From Hydractinia symbiolongicarpus (lineage: Eukaryota; Cnidaria; Hydrozoa; Anthoathecata; Hydractiniidae): a stretch of DNA of 64,000 bases. Position numbers and translations under genes: made by a program. Shown here piece by piece: positions 24,752 through 35,500 of the stretch (position 1 is its first letter; every line of letters begins with the position of its first letter). The DNA lies in NCBI RefSeq assembly GCF_029227915.1, contig NC_079875.1, positions 23,059,001-23,123,000 on the forward strand, read 5' to 3'. The notes beneath the pieces are model-generated. The model did no database searches, was not told where the DNA came from, and saw only the letters and a program-made list of their open reading frames with translations.

Positions 24752-25030
24752 ATGGGTGTATAGTAATTCCCACGAACGAAACGTTCTTATCATGATGATG
24801 TTCATCTGCCAACATGAATTCGAGACGATCGGTCGAACCCTTCAGGGGGAGGTATACTGGGTTATCAAAACTACACGTAAGCATGTCTCCCCATGCGTTT
24901 AGCTCTTTGGTGGGAAGCATAGCCAGTATCTTGGATTTTTTACCAACCAGCAGGCAGTCATCTTCATCTAACTGGGGGCAAACAAGCCTCAGTCACTGGT
25001 AAACGTCAGTCCTATAGAATGAATCGTAGT
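24752..25030 (-). pseudogene. Remnant of a putative minor capsid (penton-like) gene
   Basis: The reverse strand reads LRLVCPQLDEDDCLL, KKSKILAMLPTKELNAWGDM and DNPVYLPLKG..DRLEFMLAD, matching the better preserved Pol-3 gene at 43078-43632. Its N-terminal half is lost. The penton-like label is inference. Confidence 0.4.
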
Positions 25031-25995
25031 TCACCAAGTACCCCATCAAAGTCCCCACTAACCTGTTGAACGATCCTGTGAGTGTAAATTGGGAGGGGCA
25101 AGCCTTGGATTATTGGGACATCCAGGTGAATTTCGCTTGTCATTGCGCGACAACGGCGTTGGGGTCTCTGCCAAGCACATGAGTGGCTCCGTACCTCTCG
25201 TTCAATCCATTTTCAAATTCCACGTGTACTATCACATGAGACGTATTCTCGCGAGAATGAAGGTACCCATGCCATACGAAAGAGGCTTTTCGCAGTACGA
25301 GAACCCCTACTTCACCTCAGGGTATGCGCAAATATGTCGTGAGTACGGTGCGGACCCCAACGCTTTGTACAAATTCAAAGCTCTTGTGTCGTCGTTGACA
25401 AATGGTAGATGGTGGCCGCAGGTTGATGGGGATTGGGCCAAGTTTATCATCCCCACTAGCCAGGGTTTGACATCGGAAGGTTTGATGAAGCTTAGCGAGA
25501 GTATTCGCGTTTACATGATCTTGCTACTAGGATACCAAGCCAGTACCAAGGGTTCAATCCTAGGCTCTAACGTCGATAACTTCATGGCTAGACAGATCCT
25601 CCTGCAGAAATTCGAGGCCATGGTTAAACGTGAGGAGAACGTAGGTCACGACATAAGGGAGTATCAAAAGGTGCTCCAGTATGCACAGACTCCGGTAAAC
25701 TTCGTCGTGATGTCCAGCGTGTACATGCTACCTTGCAACATGGACCTCCGCATTGGTAAAATCGTGGGGTATAACAATAATGTTCTGATCGCGCCCTCTA
25801 ACGTAGGCGTAGAGGTGGAGCTAGACCTGAATACCAAAGCCCTTGACCACACCTCCTAGGCAGACTATCAAGTCGAAGAAAAACACGCCTCCTCCTGACA
25901 CCAAGGATGCCCACAGGCAGCATGAGGATATCAAGGGCACTGTAATAACGGTGGGAGTAGGGCTCATCCACGCCTTCATCTGGATGAAGAAATAG
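25030..25995 (+). pseudogene. Orphan conserved Polinton protein (about 390 aa), two frameshifts
   Basis: Blocks KVPTNLLNDPVSVNWEGQAL, YYHMRRILARMKVPMPYE, NGRWWPQVDGDWAKFIIP, LMKLSESIRVYMILLLG and RQILLQKFEAMVKREE are shared with Pol-3 (43059-41908). Frame shifts lie near 25145 and 25840; in the second frame the C-terminus is Pro/Lys-rich and ends in a short hydrophobic segment (GTVITVGVGLIHAFIWMKK). It lies in the structural-gene half between the penton-like and capsid genes. I recognise no family; a virion component is an inference from position. Confidence 0.55.
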
Positions 25996-26025
25996 GTCTA
26001 ATGTGTTTATCAACATACTAGACTC

Positions 26026-27287
26026 TCATCGATTCTTTCCACCCTTACTCCTCCTGTTACCTACATACGCAACAACAATACCCACAGCAGCAGCTAGCGC
26101 CATGTACAAGTGCTTTGCCGCAAACTCAACAACTCTCGCTGCAACTGCAACGCTGCACCTGCCTTGCCTGCTAGGTACTTCAAGAACTTTCCGAGTCTTT
26201 CAAGCTGTTTTTGCACGAAACCCTTGCCCTCGGCACCTCCTCCTGTAGCAGCTCCTCCGGCGGCACCTCCACCTCCAGTGACAGCGAGCACGATGGTTGT
26301 TGATACAAGCAAGCCAACAGCAGAAATAACGCTGGCGATAGTCAGGCTTTGCTCCCGTAAAAGGGTTTTAAGCTTTTCAAGCAAGGTGTTATCGTCTCCA
26401 GCAATCTTCATCAGCTCGGATTTAATAGACCTCAGTTGCTTAAAAACCTCGGATCAAAATAGACCATGCCTACTCAGTTCATCCTTCTTATCTTCCTTTA
26501 ATTTCTTCAATTCCTTCTCAAGATCATCAATATCCTGAAGCCTCCGCACCCCGGGCTTCTGCTTCTTAAGTTCTTTAAGCTTGCCCTCTTTCGTATTTAT
26601 CTCGCTATCATATTGTACAAGTGTATCCTCACCTCCTTAATAGTCTTCTGCAGGTTTTCAATTTCAAGCTTTAAATTTCTCATATCAGGAACCTCAATCT
26701 CATCGTCGATGCCCGCGAACGAATTATCTACATAACCCTCTACGTCACCAGCAAAACTTTGAATGCTATCAATTGTTTGCATTTCGATCGTCTCACCCTC
26801 CTCATCCCTATTCAATACAAGAACATCAACCTCCAGCGCGAGGTTCTGGGCCATAGTATTACTGCCCTTGCGTGGTGTAGTATAGTCGGTGAACACCATG
26901 GCTCGCAATCGCCCGGCACCTAACCTCCTCCGTATATCGGCAACACTCCTCAATTCACCATTCATTTTATTGAGCTCTACACCATCGTATAAAAGCCGGT
27001 TCCCATCGACCTCAAAATCGTCGTAGTGTCTCGCACTCGGCTCCTTCCCCAGCTCCTTACTTAGGGGATCATAAAGATCGTCTACCTTCGATTTGAGCAA
27101 CTTTCCCCTCGCGTAGGTCGTGATATCTCCGCTGGACGATTGACCGTGCTCTTCTGGTGTTGGGGGTGGACCTAGGAATATCGCCGGGTTGAAGGATCTC
27201 GCTATCGATACTAAGCTCTTCAGTCTCGTCCTGAATATCTTCCGCTGGCGTAAAGCCTTCGTTATCGTATCCTGGATTTTCATCCAT
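26026..27287 (-). pseudogene. Gly-rich membrane/coiled-coil protein, broken
   Basis: The start MDENPGYDNEGFTPAED parallels Pol-3's MADNPVFTHEDD. Then KVDDLYDPLSKELGK, HYDDFEVDGNRLLY, NGELRSVADIRRRLG, a coiled coil, a hydrophobic stretch (LTIASVISAVGLLVSTTIVL) and a Gly/Ala-rich loop, ending KHLYMALAAAVGIVVAYVG and a basic tail. Frameshifts near 27090, 26600 and between 26600 and 26410 break it. The Pol-3 copy (40877-41902) is nearly intact and carries the description. Confidence 0.6.
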
Positions 27288-27316
27288 TTATTCAACCCCT
27301 CTACAACCTATTAATA

Positions 27317-28572
27317 AATATACGGAACAAAGTTAGATCCTCAAAATGAATTAAAGACAATGCTTGCCATGAAAGGCAAGAAACAGCGTGTCAAGGTCTC
27401 GCATAACCCTAGCATGATTAATCAGAACGAAGACTTGTACGTGGACGTACCCAATTTAGGTGATGTTCCCCGGCTCCCTTAAACTCCTCTTTGACTTAGA
27501 GCTTACCGGCACCAACACTAAAAGCACCATCATAAGCAACATCGGCAAAGCCCTGGTTCATAACCTTCGCATAAGCTTGAACGGTCACGAAGTGCAAAAC
27601 ATCAGCGATTACAATGTGTTTGCGGTGTATAGGGACCTGTGGCTTCCCAAATTTGAACGCGGGAACAATCTAATTCTTGAAGGCATCAACCCCAACAATA
27701 GTAGAATCCGCGCGCTGCAAGTCAAATCCAGCGACCCAACCGATGGAAATGATGAAGAAAAGGCGATCGTGGCAGCTTACGGCAACACTTTCGCTATCCC
27801 TATCGGCAAAATGTTCGAGTTGACGAGGGATCTACCATTCTACCAAGCAGGCTTACACGACAGACTGCAGTTTGCCATACATTTTGCACCCTATGGCCAA
27901 GTCATCAAAGGTGGCGGTGCACCAAAATCAGGGTCTTCCGAAGCTAAACCAACTGATGCTACGTACAAGATCACAAACATTTGCTAGGAGTTTGATAAAG
28001 TGACAAACGAGGGTCTTGCGAGTGCTATGATGTCACGATACTCGAGGCTCGCCCTGCTCTATGAGCGTGTACTCCGCAGCCAGGTTATAACGATGAAGAA
28101 AGCTGATACCTCCTGCAACTTGCAAATCGATACCCCTGCGAAGAGCCTGAAAGGTATACTCCTGTCGTTCGTAGAAGTGAAGCCTTATGCTGGCACTAAC
28201 GAGGTCTTCTACAACCCAAAGATCGAGAAAATCTCGACCACTGTAGAACGTGAGCCGAATGAACTGTATAGCCACGCCATGCTCCCATAAGACCATCTCG
28301 AGCAAGTCGTTGAACTTTTTGGTAGCCATGACTCTGGGGTGACCATCGGTCAGTTCTTCAACCAGCGTTACGCGCTGTTCATTGACTTCAGAGCGACACC
28401 AGATCACAGCTTGCACGGAAGTGGCAGGCCTCTACAGAGGTTGTCGGATGGCATCAATCTCCACATGACCAAGAAAGCCAATGGAGATGGGAATATATGC
28501 TGCTACGTCTATCTATTACAAGATGCGCAACTGAACATTAAGGATGGCAGGTGGCATAGCACAGAAATAAAG
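27317..28572 (+). pseudogene. Major capsid protein, double jelly-roll type, broken
   Basis: Covers the whole gene: N-terminal NPSMINQNEDLYVDVPNLG, then LKLLFDLELTG, ALVHNLRISLNGHEVQNISD, YNVFAVYRDLWLPKFE, LRDRLQFAIHFAP-like core, and the C-terminal blocks seen at 3-599. Damage: lost start codon region near 27315, frameshift near 27455, TAG at 27985, TAA at 28288. The terminal stop is also lost, so the last part reads through into the 132-aa gene. Its role in the family is to form the icosahedral shell. Confidence 0.75.
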
Positions 28573-28806
28573 ATGGCGACCTTAGCAGTAATGGCAGGAG
28601 GAGCGTTAATTAACGCATTGGCGTTTAGTGGCTCTAATTTTTGTTCAGTAAACTCAGTGGGCATGGTGAAGCAGAACGCAAGAGGCATGAGAAAGCTATT
28701 TAACAACTTCAAGCAGCTCAAGCACAGTGGGTACGTGACAGACAGGGCAAAATCGACTGGTATAACAAGCAACGAGAGCTTAAACAACAAGCTGGCGAAA
28801 GCTCTC
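28573..28806 (+). pseudogene. 132-aa membrane protein, truncated and fused toward integrase
   Basis: Begins MATLAVMAGGALINALAFSG, shifts frame near 28645, and continues as the charged helix until about 28805, where a deletion joins it to the integrase body. The second hydrophobic segment is gone. Confidence 0.7.
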
Positions 28807-28817
28807 TAAGAAGTCTC

Positions 28818-29637
28818 TCTAAGAAGCGTGTTACTCATTGGCTGACTCGTCAACTTGCTTGGCTCCGCCATATTCGAGGGCCGAGGCGCATCAATTACCC
28901 ACATTTCACTATTACAAAGCTGAATGAAATGCACCAATTTGATTTGCTCTATATGCCCCATGACAAGCTGCATGGAAACACGTACAAATATATCCTCGCA
29001 GGCATCGACGTGGCTCCGAGGTATAAGGTAGCGAGGCCTTTGCGTACGAAAAAGGCTAGCGAAGTCGCTGACATGCTCAAGGACGTATACAAAGCGGGAC
29101 CTCTGCGTTATCCGAGTATATTCCAATGCGACAACGGTAGCGAGTTCAAGTCTGCCGTTACCAAGTCTGCCCTGTACCAAATACCACCACACTTTCACGG
29201 CGTTCGTCGAATCGTATAACAAGGTGCTTGCAAGAGGCTCTTCAAACCTCAAGACGCGCAGGAGTTGGTCAGTAATGAACAGAGTACCACTTGGGTTAAA
29301 CACCTCTATACTATCGTCAAGGGGTTGAACAACACCAAGACCGCTATGATTGGTATGGAACCTTCGAAAACCATCAAGCTCGAGGAGGTGCCGCAAGGTG
29401 AGGAAAAGCGGTCTATACTTACACCTCCTGCAACCTGGAGAAGAGCATGGTGATGCTAAAAGACGCGCTACGGACGCTTGGTGGAGCAAAAAGACGTATA
29501 GACTTGATCGTATCGTGACAGGTACGCGTCTCCTGTACTATTTGGCTGATGGGCCTGATCGAAGCTTTGTGTCAGAGGAGTTGATGCTAATACCCGAGGA
29601 TGTTGAAGTACCTCCGGAGCATGTAAAACAATGGTAA
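28818..29637 (+). pseudogene. Polinton integrase of Pol-2, N-terminally deleted
   Basis: Picks up at KKRVTHWLTRQLAWLRHIRG, so the first 45 or so residues (the YY..LW.GRKAIK segment) are missing. Core motifs are present: HQFDLLYMPHDK, GIDVAPRYKVARPLRTKK, FQCDNGSEFKSAVTK. Near 29165 some codons are lost and the frame changes before the Glu motif (VRRIV in place of FVESYN region), with another break near 29395. The C-terminus (LDRIVTGTRLLYYLADGPDR, EDVEVPPEHVKQW) resembles the SH3-like tail. Catalytically dead in this form. Confidence 0.85.
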
Positions 29638-30012
29638 ATTTCTCGAGTCGGATAGCCATTTCACCGGTTCGCCCGCTGCGGGGGAACCGCTCAGTTTAAT
29701 AGGTGTCAGTGCCACCGACACATATCAATGTTGACCTTCCTTTACCCGGCATGGTATGCCGCCCCTGACCACGTAGCTCGTGGTTCTGTTAGTAACACCG
29801 TGTTTGGGTGAAGATACTTAAATCCAAGTACCTCTTGGAGATCGGTAAAACCGTGTCCGGATGAAGGGGACGCTCAGCGTCCCCTTTAACATCCTCTTCC
29901 ATAACGTCCTTATATCGTATTATATACCTGCTGGGGACATGTAAAAGAGTGGTAAATTTCTCGAGTCCGAGGGTTATTTCATCAAGACTCCCGTACCGGG
30001 GACTTGCTTAGT
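29617..30012. repeat. Duplicated integrase-end/stem-loop segment
   Basis: The segment 29617-29701 (end of integrase, AAATTTCTCGAGTC and a stem-loop) is repeated in diverged form at 29935-30012. Stems: 29665-29689 (CGGTTC..CCCGC with GCGGG..GAACCG) and 29983-30006 (CAAG..TCCCG with CGGGG..CTTG). A third perfect stem, AAGGGGACGCT with AGCGTCCCCTT, lies between at 29864-29886. The region also keeps a 30-bp remnant related to the Pol-1 BRO gene (29747-29780). Confidence 0.6.
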
Positions 30013-30082
30013 TAATACTTATAGACGTAGTTTTTGTGGCTTTGATAACCCACAAAACTTCTAGCGCCGTAACACCCTGGTC

Positions 30083-30292
30083 TTAATATTTCATCATATA
30101 GTGGATCATGGCAAGAGCCAGCGACGAAACACAGGCGATTTAAGCGATCCGGTCGTTGTGTTTATCACTCTGCCACATCTTATACAGCGACTGATCGATT
30201 TCCTCATGTCTCGCTTCCAAGTTCTTGATTGTTTCCTCCAATTTCTGGATCTCCCCCTCAAACTCCTCTCGTAATTTTTCGATACAAGACAT
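30083..30292 (-). pseudogene. Small coiled-coil membrane protein with in-frame stop
   Basis: Start follows AAATAAATATG. Reads MSCIEKLREEFEGEIQKLEE, then NLEARHEEIDQSLYKMWQ, a heptad-like charged helix, and after an in-frame TAA at 30140-30142 a short hydrophobic segment (IACVSSLALAMIHYMM). About 67 residues if the stop is ignored. Located just downstream of the ATPase on the same strand. No counterpart was found in the other copies. Confidence 0.4.
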
Positions 30293-30309
30293 ATTTATTT
30301 AGTTGAAAG

Positions 30310-30921
30310 TCAAGGCAAAATGCTCCAATTTCTGGGGTGTTCCAATCTCATGTACAAGCATGCATGTTTCGACTTCCTGAGCCGAGCCTTAATAATGGAA
30401 ATTTCTTCCCTACTCAAAATTACATCCTTCTCTTCATGAATTAGATCGAGCTCCTTTCGATTCTTAGGATACCAAACAAAAAGCTGTTTCGTTTGGTCTC
30501 TTACCGTTATTGGGATCTTCTTATATCTTTGTGTTAGCAGCCACAAGCTGTTATTCCTATGCCTGCCTGAAACAGCTAGTTCCAGCAACGCCCCACGAGT
30601 TTTATCCATAGATTCATCGTTTATCATGTCATCAATAATGAACAAGCTCTCTTCCCCCGCTAGCAGCTCTGATAATTTGCTTATCCATTCGAACAGCTGA
30701 TCAACCGGCTCTATCAGTAGTAACACGTTGTCGTCCTGCCAGAGACATAACCTTACTAAGTAAGTCTTGTTCCAGCGGATCGTTGGGCAGAGGATTATGA
30801 TGTAGTGAAAGTGGTGTCTGTACTCGTTCTCGAGCAAGTCCAGCACTCGCTGAGTCTTGCCACACGAGGTAGGCCCTGTAAAAATCGCGGTATGAGGTTG
30901 TAACACCACATCCAGAGTCAT
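30310..30921 (-). CDS. Packaging ATPase, A32/FtsK-HerA type
   Basis: Intact, 203 residues, close to the usual size of Polinton ATPases. Walker A is GPTSCGKT at residues 16-23, Walker B SLFIIDD at 92-98, a sensor-like LLTQR at 128-132 and a conserved C-terminal KSKHACLYMRLEHP. Family proteins drive genome packaging into capsids in NCLDV, adeno-like and Polinton lineages. The start follows AAGATAAATG. It lies first in the right-half gene row, 17 nt from the next small gene. Fragments of the gene survive in Pol-3 (22115-22392) and Pol-4 (45888-46010). Confidence 0.85.
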   Translation of the reverse strand: MTLDVVLQPHTAIFTGPTSCGKTQRVLDLLENEYRHHFHYIIILCPTIRWNKTYLVRLCLWQDDNVLLLIEPVDQLFEWISKLSELLAGEESLFIIDDMINDESMDKTRGALLELAVSGRHRNNSLWLLTQRYKKIPITVRDQTKQLFVWYPKNRKELDLIHEEKDVILSREEISIIKARLRKSKHACLYMRLEHPRNWSILP

Positions 30922-30937
30922 TTATCTTATGTTTGCC

Positions 30938-31140
30938 ACAGTGGCAGACACAAGCCTGGTAGGTACTTACTTAGACTTAGGGGAGGAATCCAGCCTTTCG
31001 CTACCGCCATCTCACGGCTTCCCCGTCCAGAGGAATCTCTTACCAACCATAGCGTAAGCGAATGTAAAGCCTAGGTCCACGGCACTTTCATATACCATGT
31101 CTATAATCTCCTTCTGTTGCGGTTTCACATTAGAACTCAT
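30938..31140 (-). pseudogene. MSSN small protein of Pol-2, truncated
   Basis: Starts MSSNVKPQQKEIIDMVYE after TATATAAATG, matches Pol-1 through FTFAYAMVGK, then loses about 30 codons and the frame; a TGA follows KP. The out-of-frame tail still reads SREMAVAKGWIPP, equivalent to the Pol-1 end. Confidence 0.6.
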
Positions 31141-31208
31141 TTATATAATATTTATTTCATATTGGGAAACTCGATATCGGGCTGGACTGTGGGCTTTGAA
31201 GGCTGACG

Positions 31209-31523
31209 CTACTCTGGTGCACGTGTTATGGCAGGCTGCTGAGCCGCTGCGGGCTGCTTACGCGTAAGGTAGTAGACACCTCCCACACAGGCGAGTATAA
31301 CAAACAGGCTTCCACCAAGGTATATGGCACCTGACTGTACGGAACTTGATCCAGAACTCACCCCAGAAGAGGTTTTGATTGTAGATTCTACAGCCGCCTC
31401 TTGTTGCTTCAGTTTCATCTTTTCCTTCTTCAGTGCCGCCAAATTGTGACCCCACGCGACTCTCCCTGGGTGCTTTACTGGCTTTGTTAAGACTGTTAAT
31501 TCTTGTGGGTGTTGTTCGCTCAT
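31209..31523 (-). CDS. Ser-rich single-pass membrane protein, 104 aa
   Basis: Intact. Order: KPVKHPGRVAWGHNLAALKK (conserved basic block, residues 16-35), charged helix, Ser-rich linker (SSGVSSGSSSVQSG), hydrophobic segment (AIYLGGSLFVILACVGGVYYL cut to its core SLFVILACVGGVYYL), and a Pro/Ala/Gln-rich end. No signal peptide, so the segment is probably a C-terminal anchor. Relatives: 4061-3704, 47029-46667 and 63626-64000. The basic block is also shared with Pol-5, whose polymerase is of a different type. Confidence 0.65.
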   Translation of the reverse strand: MSEQHPQELTVLTKPVKHPGRVAWGHNLAALKKEKMKLKQQEAAVESTIKTSSGVSSGSSSVQSGAIYLGGSLFVILACVGGVYYLTRKQPAAAQQPAITRAPE

Positions 31524-31576
31524 TTCTTGTAACTCAAGAGACTTACAAAATCACTTCCAAACATAGGCCTTGATCT

Positions 31577-31849
31577 TCAAGGAATACAAATACCCAGCAG
31601 GGTGGCCCTCAGGCCGCTTCTGCCAGCGTACCTTATTCTATTAACCTGTGGAACCATCACCAAATCACATGCCTGAGGTGGAAAGCGATCTGCTGCCGGC
31701 GTCAATATTTTTTCGCGTGCTTCAAAATCTCCGAACATGCTGCACAAATCTGTATAACGTACCTCCCTTCTATACCCTATTAGCTCATTGGTTACACGTT
31801 CAACTCTTTCACGTCTACCCATGTGTATCTTCGATAGACTGTTTCCCAT
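31577..31849 (-). CDS. 90-aa protein with N-myristoylation-type start, Pol-2 copy
   Basis: Begins MGNSLSKIHMGRRERVERVT and keeps the same length and the blocks GYRREVRYTDLCS and ADRFPPQACDLVMVPQVN as the Pol-1 copy. Most differences fall in the acidic middle and the C-terminus. The start lies inside the 3' end of the anchor-protein gene (31815-32437) in another frame, overlapping by 35 nt. Confidence 0.6.
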   Translation of the reverse strand: MGNSLSKIHMGRRERVERVTNELIGYRREVRYTDLCSMFGDFEAREKILTPAADRFPPQACDLVMVPQVNRIRYAGRSGLRATLLGICIP

Positions 31850-32437
31850 TCCTTTCTTGCTCTTCATCAACCTTCTCTTCAACTACCTTGGACATGGAGA
31901 GTTGGCAATGGTTTACAGTATGCGCAGCAATAAGCAGAGGTGTCAGGAGCTTTCAAAACGCCGAGTACACGAGAATCCCCAAGTCAGCCATACTATCCCT
32001 GATGATAGGGTCAGCTTCCAGGTCTTGACGGAGCTTATCAGCACTATCTAGAGTCACCACGTTGCCTATAGCCTTCGTGTACATGCTGATGGCATGAGTT
32101 AATAAGGCCTTGGCGGTCTTTTCACCTTTTTCATGGATCTCACGTTGAGTGTACTCGGCATGTATCTTGTCGATAACCTCGTCTGATGCTTTGTCAACAA
32201 AGCCCTCTGTACATTTTTCGGCAGAAGGTGGGCCTTGCCTTTGCGTGTTGCATCCTTCAGGGCTTGACGTTTGTCTATAGGTTTTTCACGTTGCTCAAAT
32301 GTTTCTGCGGGAGTATCAACAACATCAAAAATTTCAGCTAATTCAGACATCTTTATTAGTCGTCTATATCTCAAATAACCGAAGATGATCAAGACGTATG
32401 GCAAACTTATGGCGATCAGTAACAATACGTCCAACAT
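31815..32437 (-). pseudogene. N-terminal-anchor membrane protein, Pol-2 copy
   Basis: Start follows TCAATAAATG. Anchor LLLIAISLPYVLIIFGYL, then SELAEIFDVVDTPAE, EKPIDKRQALKDATRKGK, CTEGFVDKASDEVIDKIHAE and RDSMADLGILVYSAF. A frameshift near 32220 and a TGA after YSAF (near 31965) interrupt it. Order and overlap with the MGNSLSK gene equal those in Pol-1. Confidence 0.65.
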
Positions 32438-32455
32438 TTATTGACATCATGTGTG

Positions 32456-32482
32456 CAAAGGTGGTGCTGGACAACACCTTTG
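32456..32482. terminator. Stem-loop after Pol-2 PolB
   Basis: CAAAGGTG and CACCTTTG form an 8-bp stem around an 11-nt loop between the PolB stop (32511) and the anchor-protein start (32437). Same position as 4993-5019 in Pol-1; the stem is extended by one pair. Confidence 0.5.
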
Positions 32483-32510
32483 GAATCAGTAGATACAATG
32501 CTTGGACATG

Positions 32511-35500
32511 CTACAAGCTCTCCTTAGCCGCTAAGCGATAATGACCCCTGGCGAACGTTGTGATCTGATTCGCTTGTACGATCCGTTTGTCGTCTGCTTT
32601 TTTGAGTGCCAGCTTGTTCACTTCCTGGGTATAGATTTGATGCCCCTTGTTCTGAATACAGACCCAGGTTTACATCAACACCCTCCTCTCGGCAGCGCTG
32701 ATAGTCTTCGAAGGTGATGGATTTCTTCGTGACGCACTTCTTTACACCTTTAGCTTTGCGATCGCTGCCCTCTTTCGTGAGACTCTTGTAAGCATAGAGT
32801 TTTGCTGTCAGTGTAATGAAGTCTGTAATGATCTTACCATTAAGCTCATCTTTCATGAGACCTACCACCTTCTTGTTTTTGGCGATGGGGAGAGGTCTGT
32901 TGTCATCTTTGCTATAGGCACTTGTATCGAAACGTGCCTCTACATCATCGGCAATATCACGATAAAAGTCCTCTGTTCTGATGTGATAGACGAAAGAATC
33001 CGTGTCCACATAGCAGATCCGCAGCTTGCTACCGTACTTGGGCTGCATGTAGTCATAGTGGAAGTCGTACATTACGATTTTCGAGTTGTCTAAAATGGCT
33101 TGGCCAATATACACCGGCTTGTTCATCTTTACATCTGTTTTACACATTTCCACGCCCATGAGGCGGCTGCTGAAGTAGTCCCCGCCCTTGAAGTTTGGTT
33201 TCATGACGAGCTTGGTGTACTTTTCTTCGTTGGTAACCAACTGGATGTTGTGATGGTTCCTCAAGTTCTCCATAGTTTTACCAAACACCGAGAGGTTCAT
33301 GAGCTCATAGAAGTCCTTCTCGAAATCATTTTTGGCGGCCGTTCTCAAACTTGTGTTGTGGTCGATATAACCCCTCAGCCAGGGCTTCTGGTTAAATTGG
33401 ATGACTCTATACACCTTCTTAAGCTCGAGCCCATGCTTAAAGCTTGATGAAGGGCTTTGATGTGCACAACGTACTTCTGCTTGTGTTCCAAATTTGGTAT
33501 CAGTTTCTCGACCCTGTGAACCACCTTTGTCGTTCGTTGTGCTTGTCGTGCAGGCTCTTTGTATAATCGATGTCAACCTCCAAGATATAACCATGTTTGT
33601 TGTCAGCAACGAGCTTGCCGATGCGCTTCTCTGTAAAGGTCTCTACATTCGACAGCCATTTGAAGCCGTGCGTCGGCAGATCTTGACGCATAGCCCAGCC
33701 ATACAAATTGTTGGCATCGAGGTACTGCAAATATGACGACTCAACTTCTGGATCGTATTGATCCCCCGTATACTTGTTGTTGGCTTTGGCATATCTGTGC
33801 ACGGCTTGAGTTATACCACCCCGGATACCTCTTTCAAACATCAGGAGCATGTCAGGGTCCGTTAGCAGCTCCCGCTTGATTTCTGTGTACTTCAACGCTG
33901 CTTTCCATGCCAAGCCTGGTGCACTGTAAAGTGGGTGAGGTCGAGCTTGTAGTTCTCTAAGCATATGCTTTGAAAGCTCTCGGATACGTCGGCTAGTAGC
34001 AGGACGTCTGTGGTGAGGTACAGGTTGCGATAATCTCCCATGGTGACCTCGGAGCCCTCTGGAGTGATGACATTCCATACTTTTTGAGCGTGCTTGTGGT
34101 CGTTGTCGCCAATTCCCTTCATGTTCAGTTTGCTATAGAAGGCCTCCTTGGGTGGTAGTTCCGTCTCCTTGAATCGTCGCCAGCCATCCATGTGCTCATA
34201 GGGGTAGACACCCTTTCATCTTTGTCGATGAATTTGGCCATGGATAGTACGTTTGCCTTTACCTGCTCCTTGTATAGCTGCTTCGTGGTATTCGACTCGC
34301 ACTTTTTACACCAAAAGCTTGCTACATACTTGGCGTCAATGCTCCGAAATTCCAGACATGTATTCGAGCACTGCTGTCATTTCATACCTGCCGTTTTTGT
34401 GCCGATGAGGTTGCTTGCCAATTTGTCCAGGCTCGAGGCCATGAACCGACAGCTGTCGATGAATCGTATCTCTATAGTCTTGTACGTATCACCATCACCG
34501 TTCCCCATGCCTGCAATAGGCACCCTGATTTTAACGTTGAAGGAGATATACTTTTCCGTGTTTTCAGCGATACAACCAATATTCTGGGTGTCGTACTTCT
34601 CCCCCAGTTTTCGGATGTATAAGTGCGCGTCGTACCCTGAAAGATTGTGGAAGATCACGGGTACGTGACTAGGTATCTTGTATCTAATGTTTCAAATCGC
34701 GTGCGCTGCATCTTTATACAGCCCCGTGTAGTGACAGTGGTCTCGAACTTTACGACTATAGTCGTCGTTGTCAAAGGGTTTCACGCAAATGTGACAAGTC
34801 GTGGCGGAGTCGTGCTCCCTCTTTAGTACCTCCGTTAGTGGTAACATATCCTGTTGATGGTAGGTGCTGTAGAGTCGCTTTACCTCATCCTCTAGGTGTT
34901 GGACGAACTTCTTCACGCAGTCCCCAACCTTATAGACTGTCAATGGGTCTGGTACGGGCCCGTAGGCATAGGTACTATATGTGCACCAGCCGCATGGTAC
35001 GTGCTTGTTCAGCTTTTTCGTCTTGCTCTCCCTCTTATCTTCAGTCATGGGAACGATCAGGGATTCAAAATCTGCATAGATGGCGAATGGTACTTTGAAC
35101 TGCTGCTGACCATCCTTGTAGTATAGCCACTTTTCCTTTTCGCTTGGCATCGTGATCTTTACCGCTTCGTTGTCCCTGCAGTAGTTATAGTGCTTATCAC
35201 CCGATTCGATTGTTGGAAAGGCTTGTAAGCAGTTCAGGACATTTTCGCCGTATTCTTCGATTTCTCGCTAGCCAATAGCCGTGAGAGATTTTTGACGGCT
35301 AGTGTGTCTTTTTATCATTCGTGAGGAGTAACAGATTAACCTGTTTCTCGCGTTCGTTGTGTAGATTGACGTAGGATATTGAACGTCTTCCCCGTCACGT
35401 ACAAGACATTCACCGCAATGTCAGGGTTGTTCTTTTCAAATTTGGATATATCCTTGAAGCTTGTGGGGAACTCGATGCCCTGCCAGTTATAGCGCTCCGC

